NCBI RefSeq assembly: GCF_900111765.1
Contig: NZ_FOIB01000006.1
Location: forward strand, 620,001-684,000
DNA: 64,000 nucleotides
From: Myxococcus fulvus
Lineage (GTDB): Bacteria > Myxococcota > Myxococcia > Myxococcales > Myxococcaceae
Direction of reading: 5' to 3'
This document shows positions 43,509 to 54,376 of this stretch, in pieces. Each line of letters opens with the position of its first letter. Within the stretch, counting starts at the first letter, position 1. Below the pieces are notes generated by a model. It worked only from the letters and a program-made list of their open reading frames with translations. It did not search any database and was not told the origin of the DNA. Both the position numbers and the translations under genes were made by a program.

Positions 43509-44390
43509 GTGGCTCGCTTCGACGACAGTCGGCCGGAGATGACCGCGGAGGAGTTCCGGCTCCTGCGCGACCACGTGTATTCGCACTGCGGCATCCTCGT
43601 GCACGAGGACATGAAGTTCGTGATGGAGCGGCGGCTGTGGCCCCGCCTGGAGACGCTGGGCGTCCCGGACTTCAGCGCCTACCACCGCTACCTGCGCTAC
43701 GACGCCAACCGGCACGCGGAGCTGGAGGCCGCCGTCGAGTCGCTCACCACGCACGAGACGTACTTCTTCCGCGAGCCCTCGCAGCTCAAGGCCTTCCGGG
43801 AGGAGCTGCTGCCCGTGCTCGAGAAGCGCAACGCGCGCACGAAGCGGCTGCGCCTGTGGTCCGCGGGGTGCTCCTCCGGCGAGGAGGCGTACACGCTGGC
43901 GATGGTCCTCAAGGACGAGCCCCGCTTCGAGGGCTGGGACGTGGAGGTGTACGGCTCCGACATCTCGCGGCGCGTGCTGACGATGGCGCGCCGCGCGGAG
44001 TATGGCCCGTCCGCGCTGCGCGCCACGTCCGCGGACCTGCTGGAGCGCTTCTTCGTCCCCGCGGGCAACACCAAGGTGCGCGTGCGCGACGATGTCCGCG
44101 CCATGGTGTCCTTCGGCCACCACAACCTGCTGGACGAGGCCGGCAGCCAGCTGGTGATGAAGATGGACGCGGTGTTCTGCCGCAACGTGATGATCTACTT
44201 CGACCAGTCCGCGCGCAGGAAGGTGCTGCGAATCCTGCGAGACAGGCTGGTGCCCGGGGGCTACCTGCTCCTGGGGCACTCCGAGAACCTGCTCAACCTG
44301 GGCGCTGACTTCGAGCTGGTGCACCTGCGCGGAGACCTGGTGTACCGCAGGCCCGAGCTGCCGGGGCTCGCGGGCGGTGAGGTCCGATGA
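43509..44390 (+). CDS. cheR: Chemotaxis methyltransferase CheR
   Basis: A 293-residue CheR that methylates receptor glutamates with SAM. The N-terminal helical domain (EFRLLRDHVYSHCGILV, about 14-85) precedes the SAM-binding core (LRLWSAGCSSGEEAYTLAM) and the VFCRNVMIYFD motif. No TPR tail is fused. The presence of cheR and cheB means the signal comes from methyl-accepting receptors, although none is encoded in this window. The GTG start is used; cheB overlaps the stop. Confidence 0.95.
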   Translation: MARFDDSRPEMTAEEFRLLRDHVYSHCGILVHEDMKFVMERRLWPRLETLGVPDFSAYHRYLRYDANRHAELEAAVESLTTHETYFFREPSQLKAFREELLPVLEKRNARTKRLRLWSAGCSSGEEAYTLAMVLKDEPRFEGWDVEVYGSDISRRVLTMARRAEYGPSALRATSADLLERFFVPAGNTKVRVRDDVRAMVSFGHHNLLDEAGSQLVMKMDAVFCRNVMIYFDQSARRKVLRILRDRLVPGGYLLLGHSENLLNLGADFELVHLRGDLVYRRPELPGLAGGEVR

Positions 44391-45424
44391 GCGAGCGGGG
44401 CACGGTCTCGGTGCTCGTCATCGACGACTCCGCGCACAACCGGCACACGCTCACCACGCTGCTGGAGTCCGCGCCGGACGTGCGCGTGCTGGACCGCGCG
44501 GCCGACGGCGAGGAGGGCCTCAAGAAGGTCCTGGAGCTCAAGCCGGACGTGGTGACGTTGGACCTGGAGATGCCGAAGCTGGGCGGCTACACGTTCCTGC
44601 GGCTGCTCATGCGCACGGCGCCCACGCCCGTCATCGTCATCTCCAGCTACGCGCACCGCTCGGATGTCTTCAAGGCGCTGGAGCTGGGCGCGTTCGACTT
44701 CATCGCCAAGCCCGCGCGCGGCACGTCCGAGGAGCTGGAGTCGCTGCGCGTGGAGCTGCTCGACAAGGTGCGCGCGGCCCTGCACGTGCGGCCGGGACAG
44801 CGCCACGTGTCGCCCGGCGCGCGCGCGCTGGCGGTGGCGGGCGAGCTGCCCCTGGTGGTGGCCATCGGCGCGTCCACGGGAGGACCTCCCGCGGTGCAGC
44901 GCGTGCTGGAGGGGCTGGCCGCGGAGCCGACGCCGTGCGTGCTGGTGAGCCAGCACATGCCCGCGCAGTTCACCCGGGCCTTCGCGGACCGGCTGGACAG
45001 GATTGGCCCCTTCACCGTGACGGAGGCGAGCGAGGGGGACGTGGTGCAGCCCGGGCATGTGTACATCGCGCCCGGAGGCCGGCACCTGGTGGTGGTGGAC
45101 CGGGGCACGCGTCTGGAGCTGCACACGCCCCCGCCGACGCCCGTGGACAAGTACGCGCCGAGCGTGGACCGGCTCTTCACCAGCGTGGCGCAGGTGCTGG
45201 GCCCGCGCGCGCTGGCGGTGGTGCTGACGGGCATGGGGGCGGACGGGGCGCTGGGCGCGCGCGAGGTGCAGCGCGCGGGGGGCGAGGTCTGGGCGGAGTC
45301 GGAGGAGACCGCGGTGGTGTACGGCATGCCGGGCGAGGCGGTGGCGACGGGGGCGGTGAAGCGGGTGCTGCGACTGGGGGAAATCGGACCCGCGCTCGCC
45401 TCGCTGGCCCGTCGTCGACGGTGA
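44387..45424 (+). CDS. cheB: Chemotaxis methylesterase CheB
   Basis: A 345-residue CheB: receiver domain (phospho-acceptor Asp 59 in VVTLDLEMPKLGG), linker, and the methylesterase domain with the catalytic Ser in AIGASTGGPPAVQ, the His in VSQHMPAQFT and the Asp in TGMGADGALGA. It removes methyl groups from receptors (and can deamidate glutamine) when phosphorylated by CheA. It is translationally coupled to cheR (ATGA). Confidence 0.95.
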   Translation: MSERGTVSVLVIDDSAHNRHTLTTLLESAPDVRVLDRAADGEEGLKKVLELKPDVVTLDLEMPKLGGYTFLRLLMRTAPTPVIVISSYAHRSDVFKALELGAFDFIAKPARGTSEELESLRVELLDKVRAALHVRPGQRHVSPGARALAVAGELPLVVAIGASTGGPPAVQRVLEGLAAEPTPCVLVSQHMPAQFTRAFADRLDRIGPFTVTEASEGDVVQPGHVYIAPGGRHLVVVDRGTRLELHTPPPTPVDKYAPSVDRLFTSVAQVLGPRALAVVLTGMGADGALGAREVQRAGGEVWAESEETAVVYGMPGEAVATGAVKRVLRLGEIGPALASLARRRR

Positions 45425-45470
45425 GATGGCCGGGCGAGGCGACGGGGTCGGGTGTTAGTGTGCGCGGGCC

Positions 45471-45851
45471 ATGACGCAGCAGATTCGAGCCCTCGTCGTC
45501 GACGACTCGCAGGCGATGCGACGCAGCATCATGTACGCGTTGCAGCGCATCAGCGGGATGGTCTGCACCGAGGCGCAGGACGGCGCCGAGGGCCTCAAGA
45601 AGCTGACCCAGGGCCGCTTCGACCTGGTGCTCACGGACATCAACATGCCGTTGATGGACGGGCTGAAGCTCATCCACCACATCCGTCAGGCCACGGACCA
45701 TCGCGGCGTGCCCATCGTCGTCATCACGACGGAAGGCGCGGCGGCGGACCGGGAGCGGGCGCTGGCGCTGGGCGCCAGTGCGTACCTGGTGAAGCCCGTG
45801 CAGGCCAAGGTGGTGATGGACACCGTCAAGGACCTGCTGAAGCTGGCCTGA
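45471..45851 (+). CDS. CheY-like response regulator (end of cluster)
   Basis: A 126-residue receiver with the acidic pair DD at 11-12, Asp 56 in LVLTDINMPLMDGLKL, Thr in VVITTEGAA and Lys in LVKPVQAKV. This is the standard CheY architecture. No fliM, motor or pil gene is nearby, so the output is not visible. It is followed 16 bases later by the ABC transporter ATPase gene on the same strand, which may therefore be co-expressed. Confidence 0.92.
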   Translation: MTQQIRALVVDDSQAMRRSIMYALQRISGMVCTEAQDGAEGLKKLTQGRFDLVLTDINMPLMDGLKLIHHIRQATDHRGVPIVVITTEGAAADRERALALGASAYLVKPVQAKVVMDTVKDLLKLA

Positions 45852-45867
45852 GGCGAGGGGCGTGCGA

Positions 45868-46626
45868 ATGGACTTCGTCCTGCGGGTGGCGGGCCTGGAG
45901 AAGCGCTACGGCGCGGTGACGGCCGTGCAGGGCCTGCACTTCAACGTGGCGCCCGGCGAGGTGCTGGGCCTGGTGGGCCCCAACGGCGCGGGGAAGACGT
46001 CCACGCTGCGCTGCCTCGCCGGCATCCTCCCGCCCTCGGCGGGCAAGGTCATCGTGGCGGGGTACGATTTGGGCAAGGACGCGGTGGAGGCCAAGCGCGA
46101 GCTGGCCTTCCTGCCCGACGAGCCGCGCTTCTTCGACTACCTCACGGTGTGGGAGCACCTGAACTTCACGGCGCGGCTCTACGGCGTGGAGGACTGGGAG
46201 GCGCGGGGCCGCGCGCTCCTGGAGGAGATGGAGCTGACGGGCAAGGAGAAGGCGCTGCCCGGCGAGCTGTCGCGCGGCATGAAGCAGAAGCTGTCCATCG
46301 CCTGCGGCTTCCTGCACTCGCCCCGGCTCATCCTGCTCGACGAGCCGCTCACGGGGCTGGACCCCATCGGCATCCGGCGCATGAAGGACTCGCTGCGTCG
46401 GCGCGCGGAGGAGGGCGCGGCGCTGGTGTTGTCCTCGCACCTGCTGCCGCTGGTGGAGGAGCTGTGCCACCGGCTGCTGGTGATTGCCGGAGGGCGGGCC
46501 ATGGCGCTCGGCAGCCTGGAGGAGATTCGCGCGCGGCTGAGTGGACCGGACGCGGGCAGCGCGTCGCTCGAGGACCTCTTCGTGCGCATCACCAGCGGCG
46601 CGGGCTCGGAGATGCCCAGGCCGTGA
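45868..46626 (+). CDS. ABC transporter ATP-binding protein (CcmA/NatA-like)
   Basis: A 252-residue ATPase: Walker A GPNGAGKTS, Q-loop region FLPDEPRFFDYLTV, signature LSRGMKQK, Walker B LILLDEPLTGLD and the H-loop SSHLL. The signature has SRG rather than SGG, common in the ABC-2 export class. It pairs with the large permease gene that overlaps by four bases. ATG 45868 is preferred (GAGGGG seven bases upstream); a GTG six bases earlier is the alternative. Confidence 0.92.
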   Translation: MDFVLRVAGLEKRYGAVTAVQGLHFNVAPGEVLGLVGPNGAGKTSTLRCLAGILPPSAGKVIVAGYDLGKDAVEAKRELAFLPDEPRFFDYLTVWEHLNFTARLYGVEDWEARGRALLEEMELTGKEKALPGELSRGMKQKLSIACGFLHSPRLILLDEPLTGLDPIGIRRMKDSLRRRAEEGAALVLSSHLLPLVEELCHRLLVIAGGRAMALGSLEEIRARLSGPDAGSASLEDLFVRITSGAGSEMPRP

Positions 46627-48353
46627 GCTTCCCGGGCGCGGTGCTCTTCCTCTGGCTTGCGTCCACGCGCAACCGCCTGCGGCTCCAGGTGCTGCGGCTG
46701 CGCAAGCCCCGCTACCTCGTGGGCGCGGCGGTGGGCCTGTTCTACATCTACTCGCTCTTCCTGCGCCGGCTGGACTTCACGGGACCCGTGGCCGCGGTGC
46801 CTCCGGGCGTGAGGTTGTTCGCGGAGCTGTCGCTGGTGGGCTCGGTGCTCGTCACGCTGTTCTCCGCGTGGGCGCTGGGGCCGGACCGGCCCTCGCTGAC
46901 CTTCACGGAGACGGAGGTGGTGCAGCTCTTCCCCGCGCCCGTCACCCGGCGCTCGCTGTTGCACTACAAGCTCGCCCGAGGCGCGATGGGCGCGGCGGTG
47001 GGCGCGCTGTTCGCCACGTTGTTCGTCGGCCGGGTGGTGAGCCCGGAGCCCGCGCTCTTCTTCACCGGGGCCTTCCTGTCGCTCGGCACGCTGTACCTGC
47101 ACGGCATCGCGGCGTCCTTCATGCGCACGCGCTGGGCGGGCCGGGGACGGCGCGGACAGGTGGAGCGCTGGGTGGGGGTGGGGCTGGTGCTCGCCGCGGT
47201 GGTGATGGTGGTGTTCTCCACGCTGGAGACGTACCCGTTCCCCAGGACGGTGGGGACGCCGGGGGCGCTGCGCCACTGGGTGGAGGCCGTGGTGGCCTCG
47301 CCGGGGCTGAGCGCGGTGCTGTGGCCTGGCAGGCTCCTGGTGGCGCCGTCCCTCGCGCGCGACGCGTCGGCCTTCTGGAGCGCGCTGCCGCCCGTGGTGG
47401 TGCTGGCCGTGGCGCACTACGTCTGGGTGCGGCTGGCGGAGGTGCCCTTCGAGGAGACGGCGGTGACGCAGGCCGAGGCGCGCGTGCGTGAGCAGTCCCA
47501 GCGACTGTCCGGGACGCTCGTGCGCAAGGGCGGGCTGGGCGCTCGCAAGGCGCCCTTCCGCTTGTCGGCGCGGGGGCGTCCCGAGGTGGCGCTCATCTGG
47601 AAGAACCTCATCACCCGCAAGCGGATGGCGGGCGGAGTGTGGACGGTGATGGCGCCGCTGCTGCTCGCCGCCGTCATCGTGTCGGTGATGGGCGAGTCGA
47701 ACGTGTTCACCGACACACGTCGCGTGGTGGGGCCCATGGCCACGCTGTTGGCGGTGATGATGACGGTGGTGGGGCCGAGCGCGTTCCGCATGGACCTGCG
47801 CATGGACCTGCCGAAATTGGACCTGCTGCGCGCGTTGCCGCTCGCGGGCTGGCAGGTGGTGGGCGCGGAGCTGGCGGCGTCGGCGCTGGTGGTCACCAGC
47901 CTTCAACTGGGGCTGCTCGCGGTGGGCCTCGTCTGCGGCCCGGGCGCCGAGGACGACTGGCTCATGACGTACTGGTGGCCAGGGGGACTGGCGCTGGCGG
48001 CGCTGTTGCCCTCGGTGGCGCTGGCGGGGCTGTTCGTCCAGAACGGCGCGGTGGTGCTGTTCCCCGCGTGGGTGCCGGCGGACCGGGTGGGCAGCGCGCG
48101 CGGTATCGAGGCGCTGGGCCAGCGCCTGCTGACGCTGGTGGGCTCGCTGGTGGTGTCCCTGCTGGGGCTGGTGCCCGCGGCGCTGGTGGGCTCGCTGGTG
48201 GCCTTCGTGGCCTGGAGCTCGCTGGACCTCTGGGCGCTGCCGCTGGCGGGGCTGGCGGCGGCGGCCGTGCTGCTGACGGAGGTGGGGCTGGGCGTGCTCT
48301 GGCTGGGCCGCGCTTTCGAACACCTGGACGTCTCCGAGGACCGGCCGGAGTAG
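46623..48353 (+). CDS. ABC-2-type permease, putative exporter
   Basis: A 576-residue membrane protein with hydrophobic segments grouped at about 35-80, 105-165, 190-215 and 330-570. The middle third is a cytoplasmic stretch including the KKGG-like basic segment LVRKGGLGARKAPFRLSARG. The architecture matches large ABC-2 exporters such as the YhaP or putative ABC exporter group. The substrate is unknown; partner ATPase is immediately upstream. A GTGA overlap links the two. Its place after the Che cluster may be regulatory or incidental. Confidence 0.85.
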   Translation: MSFPGAVLFLWLASTRNRLRLQVLRLRKPRYLVGAAVGLFYIYSLFLRRLDFTGPVAAVPPGVRLFAELSLVGSVLVTLFSAWALGPDRPSLTFTETEVVQLFPAPVTRRSLLHYKLARGAMGAAVGALFATLFVGRVVSPEPALFFTGAFLSLGTLYLHGIAASFMRTRWAGRGRRGQVERWVGVGLVLAAVVMVVFSTLETYPFPRTVGTPGALRHWVEAVVASPGLSAVLWPGRLLVAPSLARDASAFWSALPPVVVLAVAHYVWVRLAEVPFEETAVTQAEARVREQSQRLSGTLVRKGGLGARKAPFRLSARGRPEVALIWKNLITRKRMAGGVWTVMAPLLLAAVIVSVMGESNVFTDTRRVVGPMATLLAVMMTVVGPSAFRMDLRMDLPKLDLLRALPLAGWQVVGAELAASALVVTSLQLGLLAVGLVCGPGAEDDWLMTYWWPGGLALAALLPSVALAGLFVQNGAVVLFPAWVPADRVGSARGIEALGQRLLTLVGSLVVSLLGLVPAALVGSLVAFVAWSSLDLWALPLAGLAAAAVLLTEVGLGVLWLGRAFEHLDVSEDRPE

Positions 48354-48452
48354 GTCCGAGCGTCGGCTCCTGGACTCGCGCCCGGAAAGAGGTGGCGAGC
48401 GCCGGGCCCGGGCGCGCAGGAAGTCCGCGGACCTGACCGACGGGAGCGCGAC

Positions 48453-49346
48453 ATGAAGGTGGGATTCGTGGGACTGGGCAACATGGGGCTGCCCATGGCG
48501 AAGAGCCTGCTGGGCGCGGGGCATGCGCTGACGGTGTGGAACCGCTCGCCGGCGCGAGGCGAGCCCCTGGTGAAGCAGGGCGCGCGCATGGCGGCGAGTC
48601 CCGCGGACGCGGCCCGGGGCGCCGACGTGGTGTTCAGCATGCTCGCGGACGACGTGGCGGCGGAGGCCGTGTCCGTGGGCGCCCAGGGCATCGTGGAGGG
48701 CCTGGGCAAAGGCGCGGTGCACGTCTCCTCGAGCACCATCTCCGTGGCGCTCTCCCAGCGCCTGACGGACGCGCACGCCAGCGCGGGGCAGGGCTACGTG
48801 GCGGCGCCCGTGTTCGGTCGTCCCGAGGCCGCCGAGTCGAAGCAATTGTGGGTGGTGGCCGCGGGCGCGCAGGTGGACGTGGAGCGCGTCAAGCCGCTGC
48901 TGGAGTCGTTGGGCCGAGGCTTCACGGTGCTGGGCGAGCACGCCTCCATGGCCAACGTGGTGAAGCTGTCGGGCAACTTCCTCATCGCGTCGATGATGGA
49001 GGCGCTCGCGGAGGCGTTCGCCTTCACGCGCAAGTCCGGCGTCGAGCCCCGACAGTTCCTGGAGGTGTTCCAGTCCGTCTTCGCAAGCTCCCCCATCTTC
49101 GCCAACTACGCCCGCGCCATCGCGGAGGAGCGCTACGCCCCGGCGGGCTTCGCCCTGCGGCTGGGGCTCAAGGACGTGGGGCTGGTGCTGGAGGCGGCGC
49201 GCGCGGCGGAGGTGCCCATGCCGCTGGCCAGCCTGGTGAAGGACCAGTACCTGGGCGGCGTGGCCCAGGGACATGGGGACCTGGACTGGTCCGCGCTGGG
49301 CGCGCTCGTCGCGGAGCGCGCGGGTCTGGGCAAGCCGCCGCGCTGA
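48453..49346 (+). CDS. NAD(P)-dependent beta-hydroxyacid dehydrogenase (3-hydroxyisobutyrate dehydrogenase family)
   Basis: A 297-residue enzyme. The Rossmann motif GFVGLGNMGLPMAKSLL is at the N-terminus, the substrate-binding segment is modified (SSSTIS then YVAAPVFGRPEAAESKQLWVVAAG), and the catalytic Lys is in VVKLSGNFLIASMMEALAEA. The GRPEAA and KLWVV pattern is closer to the GLYR1/succinic-semialdehyde or glyoxylate reductase branch than to valine-pathway enzymes. It is monocistronic, with 99 bases upstream and terminator hairpins downstream. Confidence 0.88.
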   Translation: MKVGFVGLGNMGLPMAKSLLGAGHALTVWNRSPARGEPLVKQGARMAASPADAARGADVVFSMLADDVAAEAVSVGAQGIVEGLGKGAVHVSSSTISVALSQRLTDAHASAGQGYVAAPVFGRPEAAESKQLWVVAAGAQVDVERVKPLLESLGRGFTVLGEHASMANVVKLSGNFLIASMMEALAEAFAFTRKSGVEPRQFLEVFQSVFASSPIFANYARAIAEERYAPAGFALRLGLKDVGLVLEAARAAEVPMPLASLVKDQYLGGVAQGHGDLDWSALGALVAERAGLGKPPR

Positions 49347-49354
49347 AATGAAAC

Positions 49355-49388
49355 GCCCCGGGCGAGCGACGAGGCGCGCACCCGGGGC
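49355..49388. terminator. GC-rich hairpin after the dehydrogenase gene
   Basis: GCCCCGGG (49355-49362) pairs with CCCGGGGC (49381-49388) nine bases past the stop, with a long 18-base loop. A second, better hairpin follows at 49399. Confidence 0.5.
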
Positions 49389-49398
49389 GGGGACGACA

Positions 49399-49427
49399 GG
49401 GGCTCCAGGCGTTGGCGCTGGAGCCCC
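49399..49427. terminator. Convergent-gene terminator between dehydrogenase and susD-like gene
   Basis: GGGGCTCCAG and CTGGAGCCCC form a perfect 10-bp stem with a 9-base loop, nine bases from the minus-strand stop. It suits both converging genes; no U-run is present. Confidence 0.6.
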
Positions 49428-49436
49428 GGAGGACGG

Positions 49437-50816
49437 CTACTGCCGTCCGTTGACCTCGGCGACGGGGATGGGGAAGAACGCGTGCGGCGGGACGTTGGGG
49501 TCCAGGTTGCGCGGCAGCTCGTCCAGCTTCCCGTAGCGGCGCATGTCAATCCACCGGTGGCCGCCCTCGAACATCAGCGAGTAGCGCTTCTGCTTGAGCA
49601 GCTCGTCCAGGGCGTTCTCCGCAGTGATGTCAGCGCGCGCCGGCAGGCGGCCGGAGCGGGTGCGGATGTAGTTGAGGTCATCCACGGCGGGGCCAATCTG
49701 GCCCAGGCCGATGTTGGCCTCGGCGCGCAGGAGGATGAGCTCCTCGTTGCGGATGATGGGCACCGGCGCATCCGCGGACGTGTACAGCGTGAAGCGCAGG
49801 TCCGTCGTCAGCTTGCCGTCGGCGGCGCTGACGGGGGCGTTGAGCTTCACCGTCTTGCGCGTCACGCGGTCATCCACCGTGGCACCCGCGGTCTCCGCGT
49901 CCGTCGCGATGGACGGGTGGGCGAAGACGGTGGTGGACAGCAGGCCGTTGTCCGCGTCGCCGGAGGCCGCGCGGAAGACGTGGTAGACGCCGATGTTGAG
50001 CGAGGCGAGCGCCGCCGCCTTCGCGCCGTCGTCGGCCGGGGCGTTGGCGGCGATGAAGGACTGGCTCAGCGCGGTGAGCGCGTCCTCGTTGCGGCCCATG
50101 TACACGGCCACGCGCGCGCGGACGGCGCGGTTGAACGTGCGGAACGTCGCCGGCGTGTCGAAGCCGTTGAAGCCCGTGCTCAGCCGGAACGAGAAGCTGT
50201 CCCCGGCGTTGTCCAGGTGGCCCGCGGCCGTGTCGAGCAGCCCGGCGATGTGGGCGAACACCTCGGCCTTGCCCTCGATGGGGGCCAGCTCCGCGCCCAG
50301 CGGGCGGTCCACGTCGATGGGCGCGCCCTGGGTGTCACGCGTGTTGATGACGACCAGGAAGTCGAGCGCCTGCATCGTCTTCGCGAAGCCGCGCACGCCC
50401 TCCTTCTGCGCGTCCGACAGGCCCGCCACCTTCTCCAGCGCGGCCAGCAGGGTGTTGGCGTTGCGGATGTTGGCGTAGGGCCCCGTCCAGTAGTTGCCGC
50501 CGAAGGCGGCGGCGCCCGGGTCCATGACGGGGCCGAGCATCTCGTCGATGGCGCGCGGGTCCGCGGGGTCGAACACGTACGCCTCGCGGCCGATGACGCC
50601 CAACTGCGCGACGTAGCCGTTCGGCGCCGACACGCCCGCGCGGTGGCCCAGCAACAGGCCCGTGGACGCGCTGTTGACGCCGGAGACGGTGGGGTTGTCG
50701 CGGAACTCATCCAGGCTGGGGTTGTTGAGGTCGCCGATGTCCAGGCTGCCGCAGCCGCCCAGGCCCACCGCCGCGCACAACGCCAACAGGGTCTTCTTCG
50801 TCTGGTGCTTGTTCAT
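49437..50816 (-). CDS. SusD/RagB-like outer-membrane nutrient-binding lipoprotein
   Basis: A 459-residue lipoprotein (lipobox LGGC, Cys near 22) followed by the SusD-type helical fold: LDIGDLNNPSLDEF at the mature start and, near the C-terminus, EELILLRAEANIGLG, DLNYIRTRSGRLP, LLKQKRYSLMFEGGHRWIDMRRYGKL and FPIPVAEV, which are the hallmark RagB/SusD motifs. It caps the SusC-type channel encoded directly upstream (three bases between the genes) and binds the substrate. The ligand is unknown, since no glycosidase or peptidase gene is adjacent. Confidence 0.9.
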   Translation of the reverse strand: MNKHQTKKTLLALCAAVGLGGCGSLDIGDLNNPSLDEFRDNPTVSGVNSASTGLLLGHRAGVSAPNGYVAQLGVIGREAYVFDPADPRAIDEMLGPVMDPGAAAFGGNYWTGPYANIRNANTLLAALEKVAGLSDAQKEGVRGFAKTMQALDFLVVINTRDTQGAPIDVDRPLGAELAPIEGKAEVFAHIAGLLDTAAGHLDNAGDSFSFRLSTGFNGFDTPATFRTFNRAVRARVAVYMGRNEDALTALSQSFIAANAPADDGAKAAALASLNIGVYHVFRAASGDADNGLLSTTVFAHPSIATDAETAGATVDDRVTRKTVKLNAPVSAADGKLTTDLRFTLYTSADAPVPIIRNEELILLRAEANIGLGQIGPAVDDLNYIRTRSGRLPARADITAENALDELLKQKRYSLMFEGGHRWIDMRRYGKLDELPRNLDPNVPPHAFFPIPVAEVNGRQ

Positions 50817-50819
50817 GGC

Positions 50820-53888
<3,069 letters not shown>

Positions 53889-54376
53889 TCGGATCTTTCC
53901 TCGCAACGTGGGAGCGGCCCCCCCTGCAGGTGCCGTGGGCGCGAATCGTCGGTGGGTGAACTGAACCAAGTCAATGGCAAGACTTGTTTTTCAAGAATGT
54001 TGGCCAAATCCATCCAAACGGAAATATTCCGATCTCGTACCTAGGGCCGACTGACGCGAAGCGCGATGGATCGGCTCCGCGAGTGACAAGAGAGGCCTAC
54101 CCGAGAGGGGACGTCGTGGATCTCCGCCATGTCGACGTGGTGGGGCGGGTGGCGGCGTAACCGGACCCGCTCCCGCAGGGCGACGCTGTAGCGGGCTGTG
54201 TCAGCGCGGTGCATCCGTGCCTTCGGCCGCCCGGTTCCACCGCACGCGCCGGGCACAGAACGGCGGGGCCGGGGGTTCTCTCGGGTCAGCCGGAGAAATC
54301 GGGCTCCGTCGGCCAGGAGTGGCCGGCGAGATTGGTTGCCCCCAGGGCCGGCCCTCCCATAAGAGGCGCAGCGGAT
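53889..54376. other. 488-base divergent intergenic region (susC-like / leuS)
   Basis: This holds the promoters of the minus-strand susC-susD pair and of plus-strand leuS. Bases about 53960-54045 are strikingly AT-rich for this genome, with runs such as CTTGTTTTTCAAG (a small inverted repeat) and ATATTCC. They are probably the SusC promoter. No T-box leader for leuS was recognised, and no gene was found. Confidence 0.55.

Noticed and set aside
41484-44324. 946-residue minus-strand open frame across the HEAT and cheR genes
   Set aside because: It consists of Arg/Gln/His-rich noise opposite well-supported genes.
46179-49274. 1031-residue minus-strand open frame opposite the ABC exporter
   Set aside because: Composition is not protein-like and it runs through several genes with recognised motifs.
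54100-54376. Possible T-box leader for leuS
   Set aside because: No T-box core sequence or Leu specifier stem-loop is recognisable; the GC-rich region reads as ordinary upstream DNA.
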